A stretch of 64,000 nt of DNA from Helicobacter sp. 10-6591 (GTDB taxonomy: Bacteria > Campylobacterota > Campylobacteria > Campylobacterales > Helicobacteraceae), in assembly GCF_003288805.1 (NCBI RefSeq), contig NZ_NHYK01000003.1, forward strand, positions 1 through 64,000. The letters run 5' to 3'. The notes beneath the pieces were generated by a model. It ran no database searches, had not been told where the DNA came from, and worked only from the letters and a program-made list of their open reading frames with translations. Below, in pieces: positions 8,044 to 16,569 of the stretch (position 1 is the first letter of the stretch; every line of letters starts with the position of its first letter). Both the position numbers and the translations under genes were made by a program.

Positions 8044-9276
8044 ATGAAAATACTTTTTATCAACACCAACCAAATCGTCCAAAAACTCATAGAGGTAACC
8101 GCACAAAAAGCCAATGTAGAGCTAGTAAGCATAAACAATATCAAACAAGCAACAGACATAGAGCAATATGACTATATCATCATCGATGATGATTGTTACA
8201 ATACCGACAAAGATGCATTTGATGTTCTTATCGCTGGACGTAGGGCATGTCTTATCTATTCTAAATCTGATGAAATGCCCACTGGGTTTAGTGAATATGT
8301 CAAAAAGCCCTTTATTCCCACGCATATCCTCAATATCATGATCGAGGAAATCAGCAAACTACAGACCAAAGAAAGCTTCACCCAAGATTCTGCTACAGGG
8401 TCTGATTTGGATTCTACAGATTTAGCCCAATCCACAGAGAAAGATTCAGAGGAAACTCTAGCGCAAGTAAGCGAGGATACTTTGCTTGATGATTTGGATT
8501 TAGGTGAAATAGAGGAAGTGGATGAGCAAGAAGATGTATTGGAGCAAGACCTTGACAAAGAGCTTAACGATAGCGATGATTCCAACCAAGAGGACTTGGA
8601 AGACTTGCTTGATAAAGCAAAAGCACTCACAGAAACTCTTGATTCCCAACAACTAGAGCAAGCCAACGAATCTGAACAGTCAGATTCCAATACATCCACT
8701 CCACAAGTGCTTGATACTGAGCAGATTAACGAAGTGAGCGATTTGCTACACGAGATTGAGACTAGCTCACCAAAATCAACCAAAAAAGAGACACTAGAGC
8801 AAGAAATAGGAATGCAAGAGATTTCTCAAACGGATTTGGAACAGGATTTAGCACAAGATACGGCTAATGACTTAGCAATCGATGATTTCTCATTAGATAC
8901 CCTGGATGAAGGATCCCAAGACTTAGACAATAGCATTCTAGATGCTGACAAAGCGCTAGATTCCAAACTCTCTGATGATGAGCTCTTTGATAGCATAGAT
9001 AGACCAGATCCCAAAGATGATTTATCGCAACAAAAAGATGAGCAACTGCAAGATTTCCAAACTCTTAATGAAAGCCAGATACTCCAAGCTTTGGGCGAGA
9101 CACCAAAAACCACTAATCCCAAAACTTTGGATTCCAAGTCTGAGGCGCTTGCTTCTGCACTGAGCCAATCTATCGAGCAAAGTCTTACAAACTTGCAAAA
9201 CTCCGAGATAAAAACATTGCTTGATGGTATGGAAGTGACTATTAGCATTAACTTCAAAGACAAGAGCAATGCCTAA
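8044..9276 (+). CDS. ChePep-type poly-acidic chemotaxis regulator
   Basis: The 410-residue protein begins with a receiver-like domain (about 1-105; LFINTN at 4-9, IIIDDD near residue 45) that keeps the fold pattern of response regulators. A very acidic Asp/Glu/Gln/Ser-rich region of about 250 residues follows. It ends with a conserved short segment, LLDGMEVTISINFKDK. This is the architecture of ChePep (HP0322, formerly poly-E-rich protein), which sits at flagellated poles and controls chemotaxis reversals in H. pylori. The order nucT/ChePep/gmk/tatA/argS also matches. The ends evolve slowly and the acidic middle is unalignable, so identity rests on ends and context. It overlaps gmk by 8 bp. 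Confidence 0.8.
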   Translation: MKILFINTNQIVQKLIEVTAQKANVELVSINNIKQATDIEQYDYIIIDDDCYNTDKDAFDVLIAGRRACLIYSKSDEMPTGFSEYVKKPFIPTHILNIMIEEISKLQTKESFTQDSATGSDLDSTDLAQSTEKDSEETLAQVSEDTLLDDLDLGEIEEVDEQEDVLEQDLDKELNDSDDSNQEDLEDLLDKAKALTETLDSQQLEQANESEQSDSNTSTPQVLDTEQINEVSDLLHEIETSSPKSTKKETLEQEIGMQEISQTDLEQDLAQDTANDLAIDDFSLDTLDEGSQDLDNSILDADKALDSKLSDDELFDSIDRPDPKDDLSQQKDEQLQDFQTLNESQILQALGETPKTTNPKTLDSKSEALASALSQSIEQSLTNLQNSEIKTLLDGMEVTISINFKDKSNA

Positions 9277-9868
9277 AGCTATACTTATCATCTCCGGGCC
9301 AAGTGGCTGTGGAAAATCTACCCTGACAAATGAGATTCTCAAACTCCCCAATGTGTATTTCTCAATCTCGACAACCACACGTCCAAAACGCGATGGTGAA
9401 ATCGATGGAGTACATTATCACTTTGTAAAAAAAGATGAGTTTTTAAAGCAAGTGCAAGAAGGAAATTTTTTAGAATGGGCACAGGTACATAATAATTACT
9501 ATGGGACAGGGCTAGAGCCCATTTTAAAAGCTTTAGATGAGAATAAACTGGTGGTGTTTGATGTCGATGTACAAGGTCATAGAGATATTAAGCAATATTT
9601 TCGTGACGATGCAAAATCTGTCTTTATCACTACAAAAAACAAAGAGATTCTCAAATCCCGCCTCAAAAACCGCCAGACTGATGATGATCAAACTATTGAA
9701 TTCCGTCTTATGCAAGCATTTAATGAGATGCAACATTTACAAACATTTGACTACCTGATTATCAATGATGACATACAGACTGCTAGCAAGGCTATTGTAA
9801 GTATTGCTATAAGCCTCTTGTATAGGAACACAAACCAGAATCAAAAGCTCTTAGAAAATTGGAATTAG
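9269..9868 (+). CDS. gmk: Guanylate kinase
   Basis: The enzyme phosphorylates GMP to GDP with ATP in the cytoplasm. The 199-residue protein has the P-loop GPSGCGKST at 10-18, the GMP-binding STTTRPKRDGEIDGVHY region and LEWAQVHNNYYGT. All are diagnostic and the length is normal. Its start overlaps the end of the ChePep gene by 8 bp, so the two are translationally coupled. The last codons run up to the tatA promoter. Confidence 0.96.
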   Translation: MPKAILIISGPSGCGKSTLTNEILKLPNVYFSISTTTRPKRDGEIDGVHYHFVKKDEFLKQVQEGNFLEWAQVHNNYYGTGLEPILKALDENKLVVFDVDVQGHRDIKQYFRDDAKSVFITTKNKEILKSRLKNRQTDDDQTIEFRLMQAFNEMQHLQTFDYLIINDDIQTASKAIVSIAISLLYRNTNQNQKLLENWN

Positions 9869-9884
9869 ATTATTGCTTTTCTGC

Positions 9885-9890
9885 TATAAT
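9885..9890 (+). promoter_or_regulatory. -10 box before tatA-argS
   Basis: TATAAT in the context CTGCTATAATGCC lies 53 bp before the tatA ATG and just after the gmk stop. It resembles other extended -10 boxes in this window and would give tatA-argS its own transcript. Confidence 0.55.
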
Positions 9891-9943
9891 GCCTACAGTC
9901 ACGCTATTACAGGCGCGTAAGAGAGTTGTTAAAAGGAGAAAAA

Positions 9944-10183
9944 ATGACCCCAAGTCCATGGCAGATAATTGTTGTTTTGATCATTGTGTTATTGCTTTTT
10001 GGTGGGAAAAAGATTCCAGAACTTATGAAGGGTTTAGGAAGTGGCGTTAAGAACTTCAAAAAGGCTATCAAAGATGATGAGGAAGATTCTGAGATAAACA
10101 GTACTCCAGAAAAAATACTTGCACAAAAAGAGCAGAAAAATACCCCTGAGCAAACCAAGAAACAAGAAGATAAGACTATCTAA
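9944..10183 (+). CDS. tatA: Twin-arginine translocase subunit TatA
   Basis: The 79-residue protein forms the pore-building subunit of the Tat system, which exports folded proteins. It shows a short N-terminal membrane helix (about 5-21), the hinge FGGKKIPEL, an amphipathic helix ([18 protein letters not shown]) and a charged, disordered tail. The ATG at 9944 is chosen because AAAAGGAG stands just before it; a TTG six codons upstream is less likely. Its stop TAA is directly followed by the argS ATG. Confidence 0.92.
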   Translation: MTPSPWQIIVVLIIVLLLFGGKKIPELMKGLGSGVKNFKKAIKDDEEDSEINSTPEKILAQKEQKNTPEQTKKQEDKTI

Positions 10184-11821
10184 ATGTATAGCCACACCAA
10201 GGCGCTTTGTGAAAATATTATTTATTCCAAAATACTCAATCCACACGGATTAGAACCAGTTGGAATCATCTTAGAGCGTCCTAAACAAAAAGAATTAGGA
10301 CATTTTGCCACGCCTGTTGGATTTGTCCTAGCCAAATCTCTACACAAATCTCCAAATATCCTTGCACAAGAAATAGCACAGCATCTCTGTCAACAACAAG
10401 AATTTAGCAAGGTCATGGCTGTAAGTGGATATGTGAATCTCACTCTAAGCCCTAGTTTTCTTAACAAACTCTGCGAAAGCGCATTAGAAGGAAACTACTT
10501 CAGTGCACAGAGAAAAGTACAGCATTCCGTCTTGCTTGAATTTGTAAGTGCAAATCCTACAGGACCCTTGCATATTGGGCATGCTAGGGGTGCGATTTAT
10601 GGAGATAGCTTGCGCAGAATCGGAGAATTTCTAGGCTTTAAGATTGTAAGTGAATATTATATAAATGATGCTGGGGCGCAAATTGAGACTTTAGGGCTTT
10701 CAGTCTTTTTGGCCGGAAGTGAGATTTTAGGCAAATCTGTAAGTTATCCTGAGCAGTACTACAAAGGATTGTATATCGTCGATATCGCTAAGGCAGCGAT
10801 GGAAAAATTTGGAGAAAAAATTTTTGATGACAAAAAAAATATTGCCCTTTTAAGCGAATTTGCCAAAGACTTGATGCTGTTAGAAATAAAAAACAATCTC
10901 AAAGAAATCAATATAGAGTTTGAGAGTTTTGTAAGCGAAAAGGCACTTTTTTCGCAATGGAGCAAGACTTTAGAAACACTTAAGATACACCAAGGAATCC
11001 AAGAAAAAGAAGGAAAAACATGGCTCCTTTCCTCGCTTAAGGGCGATGAAAAAGATCGCGTCATCGTGCGTGAAAATGGTGAGCCTACTTACTTAGCGGG
11101 TGATATTATTTATCATAACAATAAGTTTTTGCGCGATTTTGAAAGCTATATCAATATCTGGGGTGCCGATCACCATGGCTATATCACAAGACTCAAGGCA
11201 GCGATTGATTTCTTAGGGTTTGATTCTTCGCGCCTTGAAATCTTGCTCTCTCAAATGGTAGCACTACGCAAAGGTGGTGAAAACTACAAGATGAGCAAGC
11301 GTGCAGGGAATTTCATCTTACTAAAAGATGTCATAGCAGATATTGGTGCAGATGCATTGCGGTTTGTTTTTCTAACTAAAAGCATAGATACGCATTTAGA
11401 ATTTGATGTGGAGGATTTGCGCTCACAAGATTCTAACAATCCCATTTTCTATATCAACTATGCAAATGCACGAATCCACACGCTACTAGAAAAATCTGCC
11501 TTTGATAAAACAAAACTTCTGCAAGCAGATTTGGAAAAATTTTTACAAAAAGATTCCGAAGTTTCTTACAATCTGGCAAATCTTATTTTTCACGCACTAA
11601 GCCTAAAACAAGTATTACAAGTAAGCTTTACAACAAGAGAGATTCAAAAGCTATGCGAATATCTCAAGGCTCTTGCGGGTGATTTGCATAGTTTTTATAA
11701 CACATACAAGATTTTAGATACGCCAAATGCAGCAGAGATTCTCAAAGCTCTTTTTGTCGTAAGCCAAAGCTTGACATTAGGACTACATCTCATCGGAATC
11801 ACAGCTAAGACAAAGATGTAG
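10184..11821 (+). CDS. argS: Arginyl-tRNA synthetase
   Basis: The class I synthetase charges tRNA-Arg. The 545-residue protein has an N-terminal Add1-type domain, the signature HIGH at 130-133 in ANPTGPLHIGHARGA, the unusually well preserved KMSKR at 369-373, and a DALR-type helical anticodon-binding domain at the end (DALRFVFL near residue 390 opens it). The ATG follows the tatA stop with no gap, so translation is probably coupled. Length is normal for epsilonproteobacteria. Confidence 0.97.
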   Translation: MYSHTKALCENIIYSKILNPHGLEPVGIILERPKQKELGHFATPVGFVLAKSLHKSPNILAQEIAQHLCQQQEFSKVMAVSGYVNLTLSPSFLNKLCESALEGNYFSAQRKVQHSVLLEFVSANPTGPLHIGHARGAIYGDSLRRIGEFLGFKIVSEYYINDAGAQIETLGLSVFLAGSEILGKSVSYPEQYYKGLYIVDIAKAAMEKFGEKIFDDKKNIALLSEFAKDLMLLEIKNNLKEINIEFESFVSEKALFSQWSKTLETLKIHQGIQEKEGKTWLLSSLKGDEKDRVIVRENGEPTYLAGDIIYHNNKFLRDFESYINIWGADHHGYITRLKAAIDFLGFDSSRLEILLSQMVALRKGGENYKMSKRAGNFILLKDVIADIGADALRFVFLTKSIDTHLEFDVEDLRSQDSNNPIFYINYANARIHTLLEKSAFDKTKLLQADLEKFLQKDSEVSYNLANLIFHALSLKQVLQVSFTTREIQKLCEYLKALAGDLHSFYNTYKILDTPNAAEILKALFVVSQSLTLGLHLIGITAKTKM

Positions 11822-12474
11822 CAAATTCTCTTGCAGTAAATCTGCTGACTAACTTTATGTTAGCAGTAGCAATACAACGCTAAGTACCAAGCAAACCCCA
11901 CGCAGCACAGAAAGCTAAAAATAACCAAGAAACCCTGAGCTACAAACAAATACAAAGCTAAATACAGCCTGAACTAGCCCAAAGGCGAAGCAAAGAGCTT
12001 GAAGGAGCGGCAAAGTACTACATTGCCTCTACACTCATTAAGCCAAGCATGTCTCTGCTAGCTACTGCGATAAGACAAGAAAGTGCTTCTTAATAATTCA
12101 TTAATCTAAATCTCACACCAAATGATCTACCCAAAAGAGTATGGGGTAAATAGTGTAACTCCTCTCGCAAAATCAAAGTCATTTGCGCTGTTTTCTCAAA
12201 GACAAAAGCCTAGAGTTTATTTCTGCAAATCTTAACTATGCTAGCTCAAGCTATGCGCTTAATGAGGTAGAAATTATAGGGCAGATACGAGTGCTGATTG
12301 CTCCTGTGTGTAAATATGTTAGATTTTGTGTGATTGGCTTTTACAAAGCATTTTATTCGCCAATCTCTCCTGCTCTCCTAAAAATACTCCTAGACGAGCT
12401 CTTGTGGCTCATTTTACAAAGACTGAGGGATACGACCTTTATCATTGATCTGATTGTCAGTTATCAAACCTGTC
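11822..12474 (+). other. Gene-poor stretch with possible gene remnants
   Basis: No convincing gene fills these 650 bp. A protein-like segment (from IQPELAQRRSKELEG to LLATAIRQESAS, about 11967-12092) is open for some 45 codons without a ribosome site. A TTG-initiated frame at 12183-12575 has a hydrophobic, Leu/Ile/Cys-rich product, but it runs into the oppositely oriented small gene at 12475-12603. These could be pieces of a decayed gene or of a structured transcript. I saw no tRNA, strong terminator or insertion sequence. Confidence 0.4.
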
Positions 12475-12603
12475 TTAATGGCTTTTGCTCTGTTTGTCTG
12501 TACAGCCGCATTTGCAACCAGAATCTTTCTTATAAATCTTTCTTACTATCAATATCACACATACTAAAACCGTAATTACACCAATAAAATCAACAAGTCC
12601 CAT
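12475..12603 (-). CDS. FeoB-associated Cys-rich membrane protein family
   Basis: The 42-residue product starts with MGLVDFIGVITVLVCVILIV, a single membrane helix, then a basic turn and a Cys-rich tail (SGCKCGCTDKQ). This matches the small Cys-rich proteins usually encoded beside feoB (PF12669-like), thought to assist ferrous iron uptake or electron transfer. The ATG at 12603 is chosen because AAGGA lies 7 bases before it; longer versions lack a ribosome site. No feoB lies in the window, so it is detached from its usual partner. Confidence 0.7.
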   Translation of the reverse strand: MGLVDFIGVITVLVCVILIVRKIYKKDSGCKCGCTDKQSKSH

Positions 12604-12768
12604 TGATAAATCCTTCAAAAATCGCTTTATAAAATTGCTTGATATTACACAGACCAAATGAATGTAAGTAAATCTTTAAAAATACTTAATTTTTTGAAAT
12701 TTTTATGCAAATTTTACAATTTGTAAAAAATCTCCACAATCTTACCGATACAATTCACTTTAGGCTGT

Positions 12769-12774
12769 TATAAT
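12769..12774 (+). promoter_or_regulatory. -10 box of nhaA
   Basis: TATAAT in GCTGTTATAATCCGC lies 25-50 bp before the possible nhaA starts. No clear -35 hexamer is visible, as usual for this genus. Confidence 0.55.
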
Positions 12775-12798
12775 CCGCGCTTAAATTTATCCCCCAAA

Positions 12799-14313
12799 AT
12801 GCTATTTACCTTAAGGAATCAAGTGCCAGATCAAAACCTAAATATTTCTCCCTTAAACATTGCTCCAAATCGTCGTTATTCTTACCTAAAAGATAAGCTC
12901 CAGAATGGCTTGCAGCGTTTTATTGCACACGAATCTTTTGGTGGGATTTTGCTTGCATTTTGTGTGATTTTGGCCATGGTAGTTGCGAACTCTCCGTACA
13001 AGGAATTGTATTTTTGGCTGCAAAAGATTGAGTTTGGAGTTGTTGTCCAAGAATTTGAACTCAAAATCGAACTTTTGCATTTTGTAAACGATGTGTTGAT
13101 GTCATTTTTCTTTCTGCTTGTAGGGCTAGAGATGAAGCGCGAGATTCTCTACGGTGAATTGGCAGGGTTTAAAAAAGTAAGCTTTTCTGTCTTGGCAGCT
13201 CTTGGTGGGATTATAGTTCCCATCATGGTGTATATGTATTTCACCCACAATACCTCTTATGAGAGAGGTTTTGGAATCGCCATGAGTACAGACACTGCAT
13301 TTGCGCTTGGTGTAATTTTATTGCTGGGTGATAGAGTTCCAAAGATTGTAAAAATCTTTCTGGTTACTCTTGCAGTCGCTGATGATTTGGGTGCTATCAG
13401 CGTGATTGCTTTGTTTTATTCAGAATCCATACAGATGTTTTGGGTATATCTTTCTTTGATAATTGTTATGGTCTTAGGATATTGCAATTTTCGAGATACC
13501 AAGCACCTATCGCTTTATTTTTTGCTTGGTATATTACTTTGGATTTGCGTTTATCTTAGTGGCATACATGTGACTATAGCAGCAGTTCTCTTAGCTCTCA
13601 TCATTCCCGGTAGAACTCGTGTAAATCGCAAGTATTTTGCAAATATGTTCCATGAATTTGAACGTATCAAACGTATCACCAATAATGGTGCAGACATCTT
13701 GCATACCACAGAACAAAAACAAGGATTCTGGAAATCTACCTTTATCAATATCAAAAACTTTATGGCTTCTTCATCAGCTCACAACATCAATATGGCAAAG
13801 GCAAGTGAAATTGTTTATATGCTTGATACGATTGGCACATATTCTCGCTATGCACAAAATCCTCTTTTACGCCTCGAACATGCTTTACAGCCATTATGTG
13901 CGTATTTTATTGTGCCTGCTTTTGCATTTATGAACGCAGGAGTAGAAATTGACCTAGACACAACACATAATTTGCTAAGTAATGAAGTTGTACTTGGCAC
14001 GGCTTTTGGACTTATTGTGGGCAAGCCTATTGGAATCTTTTTGTTTGCTTATTTAGGCGAAAAGCTCAATCTCTCTGTACGCCCTGAGGGATTAAGCAAT
14101 GCGCATGTTCTAGCAGTTGGCATGATTTCTGGCGTAGGATTTACAATGTCAATTTTTGTAGCAAATCTTGCGTACAAAGATGACTTAAGTGCTATTGATC
14201 TCTCAAAAATCTCCATCCTTATTGCTTCTACAATTGCTGTGGTACTTGGAATCTTATTTATGAGTTTTGCCACCAAGCCACAACAAGATACTAAGAATAA
14301 TACGGAATTTTGA
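12799..14313 (+). CDS. nhaA: Na+/H+ antiporter NhaA
   Basis: NhaA exchanges sodium for protons across the inner membrane and supports pH and salt tolerance. Two adjacent aspartates in [11 protein letters not shown] form the ion-binding site. About eleven to twelve hydrophobic helices are present. The protein, up to 504 residues, is longer than the E. coli form (388) because of a cytoplasmic loop of about 90 residues (from [11 protein letters not shown] to [11 protein letters not shown]), as in H. pylori NhaA. ATG 12799 is the first start; GTG 12823 has the better ribosome site (AAGGAATCAA) and may be the real one. The stop codon touches the hef operator. Confidence 0.95.
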   Translation: MLFTLRNQVPDQNLNISPLNIAPNRRYSYLKDKLQNGLQRFIAHESFGGILLAFCVILAMVVANSPYKELYFWLQKIEFGVVVQEFELKIELLHFVNDVLMSFFFLLVGLEMKREILYGELAGFKKVSFSVLAALGGIIVPIMVYMYFTHNTSYERGFGIAMSTDTAFALGVILLLGDRVPKIVKIFLVTLAVADDLGAISVIALFYSESIQMFWVYLSLIIVMVLGYCNFRDTKHLSLYFLLGILLWICVYLSGIHVTIAAVLLALIIPGRTRVNRKYFANMFHEFERIKRITNNGADILHTTEQKQGFWKSTFINIKNFMASSSAHNINMAKASEIVYMLDTIGTYSRYAQNPLLRLEHALQPLCAYFIVPAFAFMNAGVEIDLDTTHNLLSNEVVLGTAFGLIVGKPIGIFLFAYLGEKLNLSVRPEGLSNAHVLAVGMISGVGFTMSIFVANLAYKDDLSAIDLSKISILIASTIAVVLGILFMSFATKPQQDTKNNTEF

Positions 14314-14333
14314 TTGTAATATATTATTACAAT
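14313..14333. promoter_or_regulatory. CmeR-like palindromic operator of the hef operon
   Basis: ATTGTAATA-TAT-TATTACAAT is a perfect 9-bp inverted repeat with a 3-bp centre. It lies 13 bp upstream of the hef -10 box, so a bound protein would cover the -35 region. The C. jejuni repressor CmeR binds TGTAATAAATATTACA in front of cmeABC, which has the same arms. Binding by a TetR-family protein is inferred; no such gene is in the window. Confidence 0.65.
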
Positions 14334-14346
14334 ATAATTTTTATAC

Positions 14347-14352
14347 TATAAT
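14347..14352 (+). promoter_or_regulatory. -10 box of hefABC
   Basis: TATAAT in TACTATAATTCG, 46 bp before the hefA ATG and directly downstream of the palindromic operator. Confidence 0.55.
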
Positions 14353-14398
14353 TCGACCTCCTATTTTTAGAAAATACAAATTTCTACAAGGAGATGTT

Positions 14399-15790
14399 AT
14401 GAAGCTTATAACTTTTGCACTGCCATTGTTTTTTGCATTTAGCATACTCTTAGGCGAGTCCAAACTACTCCAACCTGAAACTAAAAAAAACTACAATGAT
14501 TTCAACAATCTTTCATTTAATGAGATACTCAATTTTTTAAGCACAACAGATAAAGGATTTACATTAAATGAACTGCTAGAAGGAACAAAAAATAACTATA
14601 ATCTTGAAGCCAAAGAACTCGCCATTTTACAAGCGCAAGCCAATAAAATCGCTGCTACAAGAGAATTTTTGCCAACTCTTGATGGCAACTATTCTTTCCA
14701 AGACACCAACAATACCTACAGAAAAATCCAGAATCAAAGTGCTTCTTTGAAAGCAAATTGGGAAATTTTTAGCGGATTTAAAACTTACAACAAAATGCGC
14801 GAAAAAGATTCTTTATATCGTTCAAGCATTGCTGATAGAGCTTCTATGCAAGAACAGCTTTTCTTAAATGTAATAGAGCAGTATTATTCCTATTTCTCTA
14901 ACCAAGCCCGATTTGTATCATTAGAGCAAAAACACCGACAGCTTGAAGTCAATATCAAGCGTCTTGAGCGCCTTTATAGATCTGGGCTTACTACCATCGA
15001 TGATATAGAATCTCTACGCGCTGAGATTCTTACAACAGAACATGACATAGCAAACATTGTGCTTGAGATAGAGAAAAACAAGCTCGTCCTATCTTTGCTT
15101 ACAAATCTTGATGTCAAAAATCTCACTCGCACAAGTATCAAAGCCCCAAATTTTACACTCCAAAAACGCCAAGATATCATTGCTTTAGAAGAGCAAGCCA
15201 ATAGTCTAAGGTACCAAGTAAAGCAAGTAACCTATCTGCCTAGCATTACTATAAGTGATACTTTCAGTTGGAATTCTTTGGGTTCAGTAAGTTCAAAACC
15301 TGCTCTTGATGAACTTTTTGGTACTTCGGGGGCTGGAAGTGGTCTTGGTGGGAGTAATTTTATGAAAATGAGTTATCCACCAAGCCAAAATGTTATCGGC
15401 ATAAGTGTGAATATGCGAATCTTTGACTGGCTAAACCTTGCAAAACAAAAGGAAGCCTTACGTTATGGAAGTATGAAACTCCAAAAGGAGCTTGCTTATA
15501 AAAAACATGAGCAAGAGAAAGATGAACTTTTGTATCGCAAAAGTTTAGAGATAGCCCAAGCGAAAATCAAAAGTGCCCAAGCGGCTTTGAAATCAGCTAG
15601 TGTGGGTTTTGAAAATGTTGCAAAAAAATATGACTCACAGATTCTCAATTTCACAGACTATTTGCAGTCATTAAGCAGGAAATTTGATGCGGAAGCTACC
15701 TACAACAAAGCTCTCAATGACTACGAGATAGAAAAAGCGCGGTATTTGTATTACAGCGGACAAGAAATTGAAGGAAATATTGAAAAATAG
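14399..15790 (+). CDS. hefA: TolC-family outer membrane efflux channel
   Basis: The 463-residue protein has a signal peptide (MKLITFALPLFFAFSILLG) and the long alpha-helical repeats of TolC-type channels, with heptad-rich stretches near 120-210 and 350-430. It forms the exit duct of a tripartite pump through the outer membrane. ATG 14399 is chosen because AAGGAG lies 7 bases upstream and the signal peptide begins here; the frame is open further upstream. It is the first gene of an operon with the adaptor and RND pump genes, the same order as H. pylori hefABC and C. jejuni cmeC-type partners, which export bile salts and drugs. Confidence 0.88.
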   Translation: MKLITFALPLFFAFSILLGESKLLQPETKKNYNDFNNLSFNEILNFLSTTDKGFTLNELLEGTKNNYNLEAKELAILQAQANKIAATREFLPTLDGNYSFQDTNNTYRKIQNQSASLKANWEIFSGFKTYNKMREKDSLYRSSIADRASMQEQLFLNVIEQYYSYFSNQARFVSLEQKHRQLEVNIKRLERLYRSGLTTIDDIESLRAEILTTEHDIANIVLEIEKNKLVLSLLTNLDVKNLTRTSIKAPNFTLQKRQDIIALEEQANSLRYQVKQVTYLPSITISDTFSWNSLGSVSSKPALDELFGTSGAGSGLGGSNFMKMSYPPSQNVIGISVNMRIFDWLNLAKQKEALRYGSMKLQKELAYKKHEQEKDELLYRKSLEIAQAKIKSAQAALKSASVGFENVAKKYDSQILNFTDYLQSLSRKFDAEATYNKALNDYEIEKARYLYYSGQEIEGNIEK

Positions 15791-15816
15791 TAATTACATC
15801 TCTTAAGGAGGAAAGT

Positions 15817-16542
15817 ATGCGATTCCCTGTTTCAGTATCCAAAAAGTTTTTTGCAATATGGTTTTTATTTTGTGCGTATAACGCATATTCAGAAAATATA
15901 TATGCAATCTTTAATGCACAAGCTATCAAAGATTCTAATCTGAGTTTAGGTAATAGCGGGATTGTAACCCAGATCTTTGTTGATGTCGGAAGTGTCGTAA
16001 AAAAAGATGACACCCTGCTTGAGCTTTTTCATCAAGACCAACTCGCCCAAATAGAATCTATCCGCCAGCAATATGTTTTCAACAAAAAACAATATGAGCG
16101 TTACAAAAAATCTGGTGGAGCGGTAGATAAAAATACTTTAGAAAAATACTACGCAGATTACAAAAGATCTGAATCAGATCTTGCCTACCAAGAGGCTCTT
16201 TTGAGCAAAAGCATTCTTAAGGCACCTTTTGATGGAGTGATTGCCTATAAATATGTGGAATTAGGCGATGGTGTCACTGCTAATAATACAGAGCTTTTTA
16301 GACTTATCAGCAATAAAGTCAAGATTGTCTTGGAATTTGATTTTAAATACATAAATCAAGTAAAGGTTGGAGATACATTTGAATTTAGCATCGATGGGGC
16401 TAATTCCAAACAGATAGCAACGATAGATAAAATCTATCCAACTGCTAGTGAATCTAATCGCAAAGTAAAAGCTGAAGCCTTTGTAGAGGATATAATCCCG
16501 GGCACTTTTGGTGATGGCTATATCAAAACACAGCAAGAATAA
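15817..16542 (+). CDS. hefB: Periplasmic adaptor of an RND efflux pump
   Basis: The 241-residue membrane fusion protein has a signal peptide (about 1-25), a lipoyl-like half motif (GIVTQIFVDVGSVVKKDDTL), a short helical hairpin, the second half motif (ILKAPFDGVIAYKYVELGD), and a beta-barrel domain. It bridges HefA and HefC in the periplasm. It is shorter than E. coli AcrA (about 400), as is usual for this Helicobacter family. The ATG follows a strong AAGGAGG. It lies 26 bp after hefA and 27 bp before the chosen hefC start. Confidence 0.86.
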   Translation: MRFPVSVSKKFFAIWFLFCAYNAYSENIYAIFNAQAIKDSNLSLGNSGIVTQIFVDVGSVVKKDDTLLELFHQDQLAQIESIRQQYVFNKKQYERYKKSGGAVDKNTLEKYYADYKRSESDLAYQEALLSKSILKAPFDGVIAYKYVELGDGVTANNTELFRLISNKVKIVLEFDFKYINQVKVGDTFEFSIDGANSKQIATIDKIYPTASESNRKVKAEAFVEDIIPGTFGDGYIKTQQE

Positions 16543-16569
16543 TGTTTGGACGAATCTAAGGAGTATGTA

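Noticed and set aside
11842-11866. Possible terminator hairpin after argS
   Set aside because: Only five contiguous pairs (CTAAC/GTTAG) and no T-run.
12183-12575. TTG-initiated frame of 130 codons on the plus strand
   Set aside because: No ribosome site, odd composition and overlap with the well-supported small gene on the other strand; kept only as a remark under the gene-poor stretch.
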